DNA of 64,000 nt from Oscillospiraceae bacterium (GTDB taxonomy: Bacteria > Bacillota > Clostridia > Monoglobales > Monoglobaceae), in NCBI GenBank assembly GCA_015068605.1, contig SVKF01000006.1, positions 34,933-98,932 on the forward strand, in the 5' to 3' direction. Under the pieces are notes generated by a model. That model searched no databases. It was not told the origin of the DNA and saw only the letters and a program-made list of their open reading frames with translations. The position numbers and the translations under genes are program-made. This document shows positions 40,044 to 50,388 of the stretch, in pieces. How positions within the stretch are numbered: the stretch's first letter is position 1; every line of letters starts with the position of its first letter.

Positions 40044-41120
40044 ATGTTTGATAAATTATCTTTTATAGAACAACAGCATGAGGAGCTTGCAAAGAAAATC
40101 AGCGACCCTGCGGTTATGGCTGATATGTCAAATTGGCAAAAGCTTTGTAAGGAACACTCCGATATGACACCTATTGTCGAAAAATACAAGGAATATAAAG
40201 CTAACAAGGCAACGATTGATGATTCCTTTGAGATGATGAATGACCCCGAGACTGATAAGGATTTTAAAGAAATGCTTCAGGAGGAAATCAAAACTGCCAA
40301 AGAAAATATTACGAGAATTGAGGAAGAGCTTAAGGTTCTCCTTCTCCCAAAAGACCCCAACGATGACAAAAATGTTATCATTGAAATAAGAGGCGGTGCC
40401 GGCGGCGACGAAGCGGCTCTTTTCGCAGGAGATTTATACCGTATGTACACAATGTTCGCAGAATCCAACCGCTGGAAGGTTGAGGTTATGAACATGAACG
40501 AAATCGGTATCGGTGGTTTCAAGGAAATTTCATTTATGGTTGAAGGTCAGGGGGCATACAGCCGTCTTAAATTCGAGAGCGGAGTGCACAGAGTTCAGCG
40601 TGTTCCCGAAACCGAGTCCCAAGGCAGAATTCAGACCTCAACAGCAACCGTTGCAGTTCTCCCTGAGGCTGAAGAGGTCGACTTTGAGATTAACCCTGCC
40701 GATTTGCAGATTGACACCTTCCGAGCAAGTGGTGCAGGCGGACAGCATATTAACAAAACCGAATCTGCAATCCGTATTACCCACATACCGACAGGTGTTA
40801 TTGTCGAGTGTCAGGATGAGCGTTCCCAGCATAAGAACAAGGATAAAGCCCTTAAGGTTCTCCGTTCAAGACTTTATGAAGCTGAGCTTGAAAAACAACA
40901 AAAGGCTATTGCCGCTGACAGAAAGAGTCAGGTTGGAACGGGTGACCGAAGCGAGCGAATCAGAACATATAACTATCCGCAGGGTCGTGTTACCGACCAC
41001 AGAATCGGGCTTACACTTCATCGCCTTGATGCAATTATGAACGGTGACTTAAACGAGCTTATAGATGCACTTATCACAACTGACCAGAGTGAAAAACTTA
41101 AGATGCAACAGGAAGATTAA
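40044..41120 (+). CDS. prfA: Peptide chain release factor 1
   Basis: [90 protein letters not shown]. Confidence 0.97.
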   Translation: MFDKLSFIEQQHEELAKKISDPAVMADMSNWQKLCKEHSDMTPIVEKYKEYKANKATIDDSFEMMNDPETDKDFKEMLQEEIKTAKENITRIEEELKVLLLPKDPNDDKNVIIEIRGGAGGDEAALFAGDLYRMYTMFAESNRWKVEVMNMNEIGIGGFKEISFMVEGQGAYSRLKFESGVHRVQRVPETESQGRIQTSTATVAVLPEAEEVDFEINPADLQIDTFRASGAGGQHINKTESAIRITHIPTGVIVECQDERSQHKNKDKALKVLRSRLYEAELEKQQKAIAADRKSQVGTGDRSERIRTYNYPQGRVTDHRIGLTLHRLDAIMNGDLNELIDALITTDQSEKLKMQQED

Positions 41121-41123
41121 TTT

Positions 41124-42563
41124 ATGGATACAAAGCTATTCTCAACCTCTGTCTCTGACTTAAAAAAGGCGGCAGAGCTTTTACGAAACGGAAAACGGGT
41201 TATTTTCCCGACAGAAACAGTTTACGGGCTTGGAGCAAACGCACTTGATTGTGATGCAGTTAAGTCTATTTTTGAGGCAAAAGGCAGACCATCGGATAAC
41301 CCTTTGATTGTCCACATTGCGGAGCTTTCAACACTTGATGAAATCGCAGAGGAAATTCCCGAAAAGGCGAAAATTCTGATTGACCAATTTTGGCCGGGGC
41401 CACTTACGATTATTTTAAAGAGAAAAAACGTAGTTCCGGATGTTACAACAGCAGGTCTTGACACAGTCGGTATTCGTATGCCCGAAAACCCTGTGGCAAG
41501 GGAGCTTATCTATCTTTCGGGTGTCCCCGTTGCCGCTCCCAGCGCAAACATTTCAGGTCGCCCCAGCCCGACTGACGCAAACTATGTCGTTGAAGATATG
41601 ATGGGCAGGGTCGAGGGCATCATCGACGGGGGAGCTTGCTCCGTTGGTGTTGAATCCACCGTTATTGATATGACCGGGGAAATTCCCGTCATTCTTCGTC
41701 CGGGCGGCGTTACCTATGAGGAAATTTCAGCCCTTTTAGGCGAGGTCAGAGGCGGAAAAGAAAAGGCTGACGATAAGGAAACTCCCAAATCCCCGGGAAT
41801 GAAATATACTCACTATGCCCCAAAAGCTCCCGTTAAAATTCTTCGGGGAACAGTTGGCGAAATTGAGATTTTTTTAAGCTCACGACCACATAAATGCGGA
41901 CTTTTATCGTTTGATGAGTTCAAGTTTAACACAAATGCAGAGATAATTTCTCTCGGAAGCATAAATAATCCTAAAGAGTGCGCAAGGAATTTATTCCGTT
42001 CGCTTCGTGATATGGACAAGCTTGATGTTAAAGAAATTTACGCTCCCGAAATAGGCAATGACGGACTTTGGGCGGCGGTTAAAAACCGTTTATATAAGGC
42101 GGCAGGCGGAAAAATCATAAATGCGACAGATAAGGAAATTGTTTTTGTTTGCACCGGGAACACCTGCCGAAGTCCTATGGCTGAAGGAATTTTCAACAGC
42201 CTTTCCAATAGGGGATATTTTGCAACCTCTGCAGGGATTTATGCGGCAGACGGAAACCTTCCTTCCGAAAACGCTGTTCTTGCAATGTCTGAAATGAAGA
42301 TTGACATAAAAAATCATCTCGCAAGGGCATTAACTCCGGAAATGGTTAAAAGCGCTTTCCTTATCCTTACTATGACCCAAAATCATAAGGATGCAATTTT
42401 ATCAGCATTTCCTCAATTTTCGGACAAAGTTAAAACAATTTCCGAATTTGCGGGAGAAAACGGCAACATATCCGACCCTTACGGCGGAGATATTGAGGTT
42501 TACCGTCTTTGCGCCCATGAAATTAAAAAATATATTAACTTGATTTACCATAATTTAGATTAA
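41124..42563 (+). CDS. Fusion: threonylcarbamoyl-AMP synthase (Sua5/YwlC) + low-molecular-weight phosphatase (YwlE-like)
   Basis: N-term KRVIFPTETVYGLGANALDCDAVKSIFEAKGRPSDNPLIVHI...KSPGMKYTHYAPKAPV; C-term IVFVCTGNTCRSPMAEGIFNSLSNRGYFATSAGI...ISDPYGGDIEVYR. Confidence 0.95.
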   Translation: MDTKLFSTSVSDLKKAAELLRNGKRVIFPTETVYGLGANALDCDAVKSIFEAKGRPSDNPLIVHIAELSTLDEIAEEIPEKAKILIDQFWPGPLTIILKRKNVVPDVTTAGLDTVGIRMPENPVARELIYLSGVPVAAPSANISGRPSPTDANYVVEDMMGRVEGIIDGGACSVGVESTVIDMTGEIPVILRPGGVTYEEISALLGEVRGGKEKADDKETPKSPGMKYTHYAPKAPVKILRGTVGEIEIFLSSRPHKCGLLSFDEFKFNTNAEIISLGSINNPKECARNLFRSLRDMDKLDVKEIYAPEIGNDGLWAAVKNRLYKAAGGKIINATDKEIVFVCTGNTCRSPMAEGIFNSLSNRGYFATSAGIYAADGNLPSENAVLAMSEMKIDIKNHLARALTPEMVKSAFLILTMTQNHKDAILSAFPQFSDKVKTISEFAGENGNISDPYGGDIEVYRLCAHEIKKYINLIYHNLD

Positions 42564-42564
42564 A

Positions 42565-42999
42565 ATGATTGAATATAAAAAAATGGATTTATCTCACATA
42601 AAAGAGGTTGCCCAAATTGAAGGGCTGTGTTTTCCCAATCGATTTGGCGAAAAGACCTTTTTGCGTGAGCTTGATAACAAAATTGCATATTATATCGTCG
42701 CTATAAGCCATGGTAAGGTCGCAGGATACGGCGGACTGTGGAATATCTGCGGCGAGGCTGACATAACAGATATTGCAACCCATCCCGATTTTCGAAGAAT
42801 GGGAATTGGCGAAGGAATTTTGGATGAACTTATCAAATACTGCAAGGAAAATAAAATAACTAAAATTAACCTTGAAGTTCGGGAAAGCAATATTCCTGCG
42901 CAAAAGCTTTATGAAAAGCTCGGCTTTATTTATGACGGTCAGCGAAAAAATTATTATGAAAACAGAGAAACGGCTATTTTAATGAGCCTTAATCTCTAA
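42565..42999 (+). CDS. rimI: Ribosomal-protein-alanine N-acetyltransferase (GNAT)
   Basis: IATHPDFRRMGIGEGILDELIKYCKENKITKINLEVRESNIPAQKLYEKLGF, downstream of sua5. Confidence 0.92.
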   Translation: MIEYKKMDLSHIKEVAQIEGLCFPNRFGEKTFLRELDNKIAYYIVAISHGKVAGYGGLWNICGEADITDIATHPDFRRMGIGEGILDELIKYCKENKITKINLEVRESNIPAQKLYEKLGFIYDGQRKNYYENRETAILMSLNL

Positions 43000-43020
43000 A
43001 AACTGAAGGGAGCGAGAAAC

Positions 43021-44415
43021 TTGGTTTTTTCAAGTCTTTTATCGTTAGGACTTTTTCTGCCTATAACATTAGGACTATACTTTATCAGTAAAAACATTAC
43101 ATGGAGAAACATTATTCTTTTAATCGCTTCTCTGGTTTTTTATTCCTGGGGCGAACCTGTTTTGGTTTTGAATATGCTTTTCAGTGCATTTGTAGGCTAC
43201 ATAACAAGCTTCGGAATTAAAAAATGGCATGGCAAAGCGGGTGCAAAAATCTGCCTTATAATTGCTTTGGTTATTGATATCGGTCTTTTAGGCGTGTTCA
43301 AATATAGCAACTTCTTCATAGCCAATGTTAACTCAATCTTTAAGCTGAACATCGGACTCACTAATTTGACACTTCCCCTTGGTATATCTTTTTATACATT
43401 TCAGATTTTGTCCTATGTTATTGATGTTTACCGCGGTGAGGCAGGGCTTCAAAAGTCATACTATAAATTTTTGCTTTATGTAACAATGTTTCCGCAACTT
43501 GTTGCAGGTCCTATTGTCCGATATGTGGATATTGAAAAACAAATAAACCATAGAACGACGACTTTTAAGGATTTTGAATATGGTGTTATTCGCTTCACGC
43601 AAGGTATGTTCAAGAAAATTATTCTTGCAAACTGTGCAGGTCAGGTTGTTGATGCTTTAATCGGCAGCGATTTAACAAACCTTTCCTCCTTCGGGGCTTG
43701 GCTTGGAATTTTGATGTATGCTTTTCAGATTTATTTTGATTTTTCCGGTTACAGCGATATGGCAATCGGGCTTGGTCATTTCTTTGGATTTAAGTTTAAG
43801 GAAAACTTTGACTACCCCTATATGTCAAAGAGCATAACCGAATTTTGGAGACGCTGGCATATGTCCCTCGGAACATTTTTCCGTGACTATGTTTATATCC
43901 CCCTTGGCGGAAACCGTCGTCATCAGTTTTTAAACATATTTATCGTATGGTTTTTGACAGGATTTTGGCACGGGGCAAGCTGGAACTTTATTTTTTGGGG
44001 ACTTTATTACGGAATGTGGCTTGTTATTGAGAAAAAGCTGCTCTTTAAATTCTGGGAGAAAGTTCCTGCATTTATTCAGCTTATATACAGCAACTTAATC
44101 GTCCTTGGCGGCTGGATGCTTTTCTATTTTACGGATATGTCAAGACTTAAGGAATTTTTACTCGCCGCATTCGGACAAAATCCAAACGGCAGGAATATCA
44201 TGGCGGAATACCAGCTTATCTCTCATATCTGGTTCATAATCCTTATGTTTATATGCGTAACACCACTGCTTCGCATTATTATAAAGAGATTACGGGATAA
44301 TGCAAAGCCGCTTTATAATGTTCTTCTTCCTGTTTCAATCGTGGTTGTTCTTATGGTTTGCTTCACTCTTTTGGTTAAGCAATCATACAATCCATTTTTA
44401 TATTTCAGATTTTAA
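43021..44415 (+). CDS. MBOAT family O-acyltransferase (AlgI/DltB-like), TTG start
   Basis: PLGISFYTFQILSYVIDVYRGE; MFPQLVAGPIVRY; FWRRWHMSLGTFFRDYVYIPLGGNR; GFWHGASWNFIFWG. Confidence 0.95.
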   Translation: MVFSSLLSLGLFLPITLGLYFISKNITWRNIILLIASLVFYSWGEPVLVLNMLFSAFVGYITSFGIKKWHGKAGAKICLIIALVIDIGLLGVFKYSNFFIANVNSIFKLNIGLTNLTLPLGISFYTFQILSYVIDVYRGEAGLQKSYYKFLLYVTMFPQLVAGPIVRYVDIEKQINHRTTTFKDFEYGVIRFTQGMFKKIILANCAGQVVDALIGSDLTNLSSFGAWLGILMYAFQIYFDFSGYSDMAIGLGHFFGFKFKENFDYPYMSKSITEFWRRWHMSLGTFFRDYVYIPLGGNRRHQFLNIFIVWFLTGFWHGASWNFIFWGLYYGMWLVIEKKLLFKFWEKVPAFIQLIYSNLIVLGGWMLFYFTDMSRLKEFLLAAFGQNPNGRNIMAEYQLISHIWFIILMFICVTPLLRIIIKRLRDNAKPLYNVLLPVSIVVVLMVCFTLLVKQSYNPFLYFRF

Positions 44416-44427
44416 GGAGGGGCTAAT

Positions 44428-45588
44428 ATGAGAGAAAAAGTTACATCGTTTACGTTTATAGGTCTCCTTGCTGTGTTTTTCCTGCTTGTTTCCGTCCTTC
44501 CAAAAGACGAAATGGCATCAGTTAAAGAAAACAGACCTCTTGCCGAAATGCCCGAAGTTAGCTTTAATAATATCTTTTTCGGAAATTTCACAACTGATTA
44601 CGAAACCTATCTCACGGACAACGTGGCTTACAGAAGTCGTTTTGTTGACTTCGGAACAAAATTTGAAAAGCTTTGGGGAATTGAAAGAAAGGAAGCCGAA
44701 AAGGTCGCCCCCCTTGCAGACGGAAAAAAGCTTGTTTTAAGCAACGGAAAAATTATGGAAGTTTTCAAAGCAAATCCCGATGTTCGTAAGCAATACATTT
44801 CCGTTTTAAACGATTATGCAAAAAAGCTTGATTCTGATATGTATATAATGATTGCACCGACACAGCTTGAATTTGACTCCTCGGAATACAGCCATTATGC
44901 CGACAGTCAAAAAGAAACAATTGATGCAATTTATTCGGGACTCAAGGGATATAAAACTGTTAATGTTTACGATAAACTTAAGGCAAATAAAGATTCTTAT
45001 ATCTATTTCCGAACAGACCACCACTGGACACAGCGAGGAGCATATCTTGGCTATGAGGCTATATCGAAAGCAACCGGACACACCCCAACTCCGCTTAAGG
45101 ATTTGACTCATAATTCCCGTGACGGATTTTTGGGCTACTTATATAATCAGGCAAATGCTCCGGAGTATAGCAAGTATGCCGATACAATCGAATACTTTAT
45201 GCCCGAGGAAAACTATACCATTGCCGCTCAAGGACCTAACGAAAAAGGAGAAATAGTGGATTATACGGGGAAAATTTATAATATCCCACCTGAAAACACC
45301 AATCCCGACTATGGTCTTTTTATGAGCGGAGACCATGCCTTTGCAAAGATTGAGACCAACAACAAAAACGGAAAAACCGCCCTTATTATAAAGGATTCTT
45401 ATGCAAACGCAGTTCTTCCTCTTCTCACAGAGAATTATCAAACTATTTTAGTTATTGACCCGAGAAACTATTTCGGAACTTTGGACGATTTGAAGAAAGA
45501 GCATAAAATTGATGACTGTATTATAATTAACTATGTCTTCACCTCAACCTTCAGCGATTATGTTGATAATCTAAACAGAATTAAATAA
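44428..45588 (+). CDS. DHHW family (AlgJ/AlgX-like SGNH) protein, MBOAT partner
   Basis: YFRTDHHWTQRGAYLGYEAI; LIIKDSYANAVLPLLTENYQTILVIDPRN. Confidence 0.9.
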   Translation: MREKVTSFTFIGLLAVFFLLVSVLPKDEMASVKENRPLAEMPEVSFNNIFFGNFTTDYETYLTDNVAYRSRFVDFGTKFEKLWGIERKEAEKVAPLADGKKLVLSNGKIMEVFKANPDVRKQYISVLNDYAKKLDSDMYIMIAPTQLEFDSSEYSHYADSQKETIDAIYSGLKGYKTVNVYDKLKANKDSYIYFRTDHHWTQRGAYLGYEAISKATGHTPTPLKDLTHNSRDGFLGYLYNQANAPEYSKYADTIEYFMPEENYTIAAQGPNEKGEIVDYTGKIYNIPPENTNPDYGLFMSGDHAFAKIETNNKNGKTALIIKDSYANAVLPLLTENYQTILVIDPRNYFGTLDDLKKEHKIDDCIIINYVFTSTFSDYVDNLNRIK

Positions 45589-45631
45589 AATCAATGGAGT
45601 CGACGCATTTTGCACCGACTCCATTGATTTT
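45587..45631. terminator. Perfect 16-bp inverted repeat overlapping stop codon of the DHHW CDS
   Basis: AAAATCAATGGAGTCG-ACGCATTTTGCAC-CGACTCCATTGATTTT. Confidence 0.6.
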
Positions 45632-45634
45632 AAA

Positions 45635-45750
45635 GGGATAGGAAAAAAGCTTTGGAACGGACAAACTGAGCCAAAGCCTTGGCTTTGGGTTACCCGAAGG
45701 CGTACATAGGTACTCCGAGAGGCGAAGTTTGTTTCGTAGCAAGAAAAGAT
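45635..45750. repeat. Core-hairpin element copy D
   Basis: GGGATAGGAAAAAAGCTTTGGAACGGACAAACT...CCAAAGCC-TT-GGCTTTGG...CCCGAAGGCGTACATAGGTACTCCGAGAGGCG...AGTTTGTTTCGTAGCAAG; outer arms ACAAACT 45661-45667 / AGTTTGT 45726-45732. Confidence 0.75.
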
Positions 45751-45878
45751 AATATATTTTAAAAAAATCAAAATTTTTGATTTTTACCCTTGTTTTTAGG
45801 TATATTCTACAAAAGATTTTCTCAACCCCTGTTGTTTTTTCCTCTTTTCTTGCGTTCCGGAGTTTTTTAACATCCCCC

Positions 45879-47252
45879 TTATTTAAAGAACATTGTTATA
45901 TATCCCTGAATCCAGAGAATAAAAAGAATTATCGGGAGAATAAATTTGGCATAAACCTTAAGCCACTTAGGGAATTTCAAGCCTTTTCCCGTATTCGCTT
46001 CATCTATGAAGTTATCCCAGCCCCATCCGCCTTTCCTCCATGTGCAAAAGAGCACATATACCAAAGAACCGAGCGGAAGAATATTATTGCTTATAATAAA
46101 ATCTTCAAAATCAAGGATTGTGCTGTCTCCGCCAAGGGGATGAACTCCCGACAAAAGATTAAAACCAAAGGCACAAGGGAGAGACAGAATTGTCACGGCA
46201 ATAAGATTTATGACGCAGGCTTTCTTTCTGCTCCAGCCCCACAAATCCATACCAAAGGACAAAATATTCTCAAAAACGGCAACAACTGTTGAAATCGCCG
46301 CAAATATCATAAATACGAAGAATAACGCTCCCCATAGCTGTCCCATTGGCATAGCATTAAAAATATTCGGCAGAGTTTCAAAGATAAGCCCCGGACCTGC
46401 TCCCGGATTTACATTATATGCAAAGCAAGACGGTATTATTATAAGTCCTGCCATAAATGCAATAAATGTGTCCAGTAGCGCAATCGAGACGGACTCCCCT
46501 AAAAGTCGTTTATCCTTATCAATATAGCTTCCGAAAATTGCCATTGAGCCCATTCCGATTGACAATGTGAAAAATGCCTGCCCGAGTGCGGCAAAAACAA
46601 CTTCGCCTATTCCCTTTTCAACCATTTTCCCAAAATCGGGAACAAGGTAATACTTAACCCCTTCCATAGCGCCGGGTAAAGTTACGGCACGAACAGCAAG
46701 AACCGCAATTATTGCAAGAAGAGACAGCATCATAACCTTTGTTATTTTCTCAACGCCTTTTTTAAGTCCCAATGAGCAAATCCCAAATCCTATTACCACC
46801 GCCAAAATCATACATCCCACAAGGATATACGGATTTGAGGTCATTTCTGTAAATTGACCTGAAACCTGCGCCGTTGTCTGACCGACAAAGTCACCTCTTA
46901 CCATTTTGAAAAAATATGCAAACATCCAGCCTGTAACCGTTGTGTAGAACATCATAAGGAGATAATTCCCTGCCATACCAATCCAGCCAAAATTATGCCA
47001 TTTAGTTCCTTGAGGCTCAAGGACTTTGAATGACTCCGCAATACTTTTCCGACTCGCTCTGCCAACCGAAAACTCCATTGTCATAATGGGCAGACCAAAA
47101 ATAACCAAAAACAGAAGATAAATCAAGATAAACGCCGCACCGCCATATTGCCCGACAATATAGGGAAAACGCCACACATTTCCAAGACCGATTGCACACC
47201 CTGCAGAAATCAGAATAAATCCAAGTCTTGATCCAAACTCTTCTCTTTGCAC
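45879..47252 (-). CDS. Sodium-dependent (SNF/NSS family) transporter, GTG start
   Basis: SRLGFILISAGCAIGLGNVWRFPYIVGQYGGAAFILIYLLFLVIFGLPIMTMEFSVGR. Confidence 0.95.
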   Translation of the reverse strand: MQREEFGSRLGFILISAGCAIGLGNVWRFPYIVGQYGGAAFILIYLLFLVIFGLPIMTMEFSVGRASRKSIAESFKVLEPQGTKWHNFGWIGMAGNYLLMMFYTTVTGWMFAYFFKMVRGDFVGQTTAQVSGQFTEMTSNPYILVGCMILAVVIGFGICSLGLKKGVEKITKVMMLSLLAIIAVLAVRAVTLPGAMEGVKYYLVPDFGKMVEKGIGEVVFAALGQAFFTLSIGMGSMAIFGSYIDKDKRLLGESVSIALLDTFIAFMAGLIIIPSCFAYNVNPGAGPGLIFETLPNIFNAMPMGQLWGALFFVFMIFAAISTVVAVFENILSFGMDLWGWSRKKACVINLIAVTILSLPCAFGFNLLSGVHPLGGDSTILDFEDFIISNNILPLGSLVYVLFCTWRKGGWGWDNFIDEANTGKGLKFPKWLKVYAKFILPIILFILWIQGYITMFFK

Positions 47253-47278
47253 TAAAAACACACCCTTTTCAGTTAAAT

Positions 47279-47310
47279 GAAAAACGGCATCCACAGTTGG
47301 ATACCGTTTT
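47279..47310 (-). terminator. Intrinsic terminator of tRNA-Ala
   Basis: Reverse strand AAAACGGTATCC-AACTGT-GGATGCCGTTTTTC. Confidence 0.7.
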
Positions 47311-47385
47311 GGTGGAGATAAAGAGAGTCGAACTCTTGACCCCCTGCTTGCAAGGCAGGTGCTCTCCCAACTGAGCTATACCCCC
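47310..47385 (-). tRNA. tRNA-Ala (anticodon TGC), CCA encoded
   Basis: Reverse strand GGGGGTATAGCTCAGTTGGGAGAGCACCTGCCTTGCAAGCAGGGGGTCAAGAGTTCGACTCTCTTTATCTCCACCA; full cloverleaf. Confidence 0.96.
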
Positions 47386-47470
47386 ATAACAGAATTTATT
47401 ATATCACATAATTTCCAATTTGTAAAGAGTTTTTTGAAAAAAATTTTCATACCGGTAAAAAACATTCCTT

Positions 47471-47565
47471 TAGGGATAGGAAAAAGCTTTAGAACGAACA
47501 AAGGTCATCCTGACGGCGTACAAATTGTACTCCGAGAGGCGACCTTTGTTTATAGCAATTTTTTG
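47471..47565. repeat. Core-hairpin element copy E
   Basis: TAGGGATAGGAAAAAGCTTTAGAACGAACAAAGGTC...GACGGCGTACAAATTGTACTCCGAGAGGC-GACCTTTGTTTATAGCAA; perfect 10-bp outer stem 47497-47506/47541-47550. Confidence 0.78.
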
Positions 47566-47586
47566 CGGTCTGAACTTTTTTCAGCC

Positions 47587-48228
47587 CTACATTATATCGT
47601 CAACTTTTATATCAAAAAGACCTTTTGCGCTGTATGTACATTTTGGATTAGCTGAAGCATAACCAACAGCGATAACATCCATATTTGCCGCAAGAGCCGC
47701 TTCAACACCTGCGTCTGCATCCTCAACAACAACACATTTAGTTGGCTCAATCCCAAGCTTTTCCGCCGCCTTTAAGAATACATCAGGAGCCGGTTTTGAA
47801 TTTTTTATATCATTTCCGTCTGCAATTTTATCAAATGTTTCCAAAAGACCAATCTGTGTTAAAATCGCAATGGTATTTTTGCTTGAAGAACCGATTGCAA
47901 CCTTTATACCCTTTGATTTTGCATCGGTTATAAATTCCTCTGCACCCTCTAAAATAGCTGTTTTGTCAAGCTTTTTGATAAGCTCTTTATAATAACCGTT
48001 CTTTCTTTCAGCCATTTGGAACTTTTCATCTTCCGTATAGCTTTTTTCAGCTTTTTCCAAAACGATTTCCAAAGATTCCATACGGCTCACGCCTCTGAGT
48101 CTTTCATTTATTGTTCTGTCAAAATAAATGCCTTCCTCGTCAGCAAGCTGTTTCCACGCCTCATAATGACAGTTGTCCGTTGATACAACAACACCGTCTA
48201 AATCAAAAATAATTGCCTCGTATTTCAT
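47587..48228 (-). CDS. pgmB: Beta-phosphoglucomutase (HAD superfamily)
   Basis: MKYEAIIFDLDGVVVSTDNCHYEAWKQLADEEGIYFD; GSSSKNTIAIL; VVVEDADAGVEAALAANM. Confidence 0.93.
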   Translation of the reverse strand: MKYEAIIFDLDGVVVSTDNCHYEAWKQLADEEGIYFDRTINERLRGVSRMESLEIVLEKAEKSYTEDEKFQMAERKNGYYKELIKKLDKTAILEGAEEFITDAKSKGIKVAIGSSSKNTIAILTQIGLLETFDKIADGNDIKNSKPAPDVFLKAAEKLGIEPTKCVVVEDADAGVEAALAANMDVIAVGYASANPKCTYSAKGLFDIKVDDIM

Positions 48229-48229
48229 T

Positions 48230-50386
48230 TTATACCTCCGTAATATTTCCACCGTTTTTATTTATTTCAACCTGATAGAGCTTATCCATAAACATAAGCT
48301 TAAACTTCATTCCCTGCCATTTTTCAGGGAGACACGGGTTACAATTAAGCTTACCGTTTTCAATATTAATTCCTGCAAAGCCCTTGACTGCAACAATCCA
48401 CGCTCCGCCCTCGGACGCCGGATGAGTTCCGCCTATGTAAATAAGTCCCATCCATTCCTTTCCGCCCGGCTTTAAGTCAACTCCCGCCGACTTCATAAAG
48501 AGCGGATAAGCAATCTCCGCATTTCCTATTTGACAAGCCAAAAGCGAGTACATACAAGCAGATAATGATGAACCATGCTCTGTTCTCGGTTCATAATAAT
48601 CAAAATTCTTTTTAAGAATTTCCTTATCATATTCATTCCCGAAAATACCCAGCATAGCAACAACATCCGCCTGCTTTAACACTTGTGTATCGCTGGCAAC
48701 GCCATATGCTCCGCCCCAATATTCTTTCGGGTCTAAAAGTCTTGAACGAACCTCGTCAACCGTTGCATCTTCAAGGTTAAAGTAGCCGTCAAACTGCTCT
48801 ATAAGACCTCTTTCGTCAGGCTCTTTAATCAAAATATTTTCAGCGGAATCCTTAAATCTTTCTTCCAGAGTTTTCAAATCATACTTCTTATCAAGCTCAT
48901 TATATTTATCCGCATACTCATTTTCAAGAGTTTTAATAGCATCAATGGCTGTTTCAAAGGTAAGCTTAACCATCTTGTTCGTGTATGCGTTATTGCTTAC
49001 TCTTTCGTGATATTCGTCAGGACCGACAACATCACGAACCTCATAAAACTTGCTGTCCGCTCTCTTTAAGAGAAGGGAACGATACATTCTCGCACATTCA
49101 ATTATCGCTTCCGCTCCGCCGTTTTCAAAAACAGAGGTATCTCCCGTTGCATCAATATATTTGCAAATCCCGTAAACAACTGCCGCAGAAACATGATACT
49201 GTTTATCTCTGAAATATGTACGCATTGGTCTCTTTGTAAATACATCCGTTATATTATAGTCGGAGCAGCCCTCAAAACCGCCTTCCTGACTTTCCCACGC
49301 ATAATAAGCACCTTCAAGACCATATTCCTTCGCCTTGTTTCTTGCACCCTGCAAGGTGTCAATTCTGTAATCTATAAGTGTTTTCGCAACAGCCGGGTCT
49401 GTGTGGATAAAATAGTCAATCATAAACATTTCCGTATCCCAGAAAACCGCACCTTTATATACCTGCCCGGAAAGTCCTCTTGCGGCGATTGAAACATTAT
49501 CCATATTTCTCGGGGCGATAATATTCAGGTGATAAATTGAGTAATTCAGGGCATACATTGCCTCATCATCACCTATGATTTCAACTGTTGAAATATCCCA
49601 GATTTTCTCCCACGCCTTTATATGGGCATTTTTAAGCTCATCATAGGACACCCTTGAAACATCAATATCTTCGCTGAAAACAGGGGCTATAACAGATGCA
49701 ACCTTTTCGATTGTATAAATTTCACCGCTCTTTGCATCAAATGAAATCTCCTCAATCGCACTCATGCTGTCACAATTTATCTTTCTGTCGCAATTAAAGT
49801 CTGCCTTTATATATTCTTTCGCCGTTACAATATGTGATTTTTCACCGGTTGTCCCAACAACAGTTTTAACCCCGTTATTTTCCGAAACCTCAAGCTTTAC
49901 AAAGTGCGGTCCGTTTATATCCCACACATCACCGTCAATACCGCTTTTTATTCTGATTTTACAGTCATAATCTGTCGAAACAGAATATTTAAGCGCAATA
50001 ACGCTTTGGTTTGCCATACTCGCAAAACGCTCTGCCTCAACCGTAATTTCACCTTTTTCTGTCGTCCAGATTGTCTTTCTTTTATGTATCGCATTATAGA
50101 AATCCAAAATCTGCTCATGGCTTTTCGGCTCAGCTTCGGGAAGAGCATATTCTTTGTCATCCACTTCAACAACCGTATATAACACATTTGGTGCATTTAC
50201 AGATTCTCTCCAGCCATCTCCTGCACGGTCATAAACGCCGGCAAGGTTAATTGCGCACATATTATCCTTCTTTGTTTCTTCCATCGTCCCTCTGACACCG
50301 AAAAAGCCGTTTCCTGTCAGAAACTTATTCCCGTTATGAGGAACGAGATCCTTTTTATACTCATTTGTCTGAACTATCCAATTCAT
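48230..50386 (-). CDS. Glycoside hydrolase family 65 (disaccharide phosphorylase)
   Basis: FWDTEMFMIDYFIHTDPAVAKTLIDYRIDTLQGARNKAKEYGLEGAYYAWES; VVGPDEYHERVSNNAYTN; paired with pgmB. Confidence 0.93.
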   Translation of the reverse strand: MNWIVQTNEYKKDLVPHNGNKFLTGNGFFGVRGTMEETKKDNMCAINLAGVYDRAGDGWRESVNAPNVLYTVVEVDDKEYALPEAEPKSHEQILDFYNAIHKRKTIWTTEKGEITVEAERFASMANQSVIALKYSVSTDYDCKIRIKSGIDGDVWDINGPHFVKLEVSENNGVKTVVGTTGEKSHIVTAKEYIKADFNCDRKINCDSMSAIEEISFDAKSGEIYTIEKVASVIAPVFSEDIDVSRVSYDELKNAHIKAWEKIWDISTVEIIGDDEAMYALNYSIYHLNIIAPRNMDNVSIAARGLSGQVYKGAVFWDTEMFMIDYFIHTDPAVAKTLIDYRIDTLQGARNKAKEYGLEGAYYAWESQEGGFEGCSDYNITDVFTKRPMRTYFRDKQYHVSAAVVYGICKYIDATGDTSVFENGGAEAIIECARMYRSLLLKRADSKFYEVRDVVGPDEYHERVSNNAYTNKMVKLTFETAIDAIKTLENEYADKYNELDKKYDLKTLEERFKDSAENILIKEPDERGLIEQFDGYFNLEDATVDEVRSRLLDPKEYWGGAYGVASDTQVLKQADVVAMLGIFGNEYDKEILKKNFDYYEPRTEHGSSLSACMYSLLACQIGNAEIAYPLFMKSAGVDLKPGGKEWMGLIYIGGTHPASEGGAWIVAVKGFAGINIENGKLNCNPCLPEKWQGMKFKLMFMDKLYQVEINKNGGNITEV

Positions 50387-50388
50387 AT

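Noticed and set aside
45777-46292. 171-aa plus-strand ORF
   Set aside because: Antisense to the well-supported SNF transporter.
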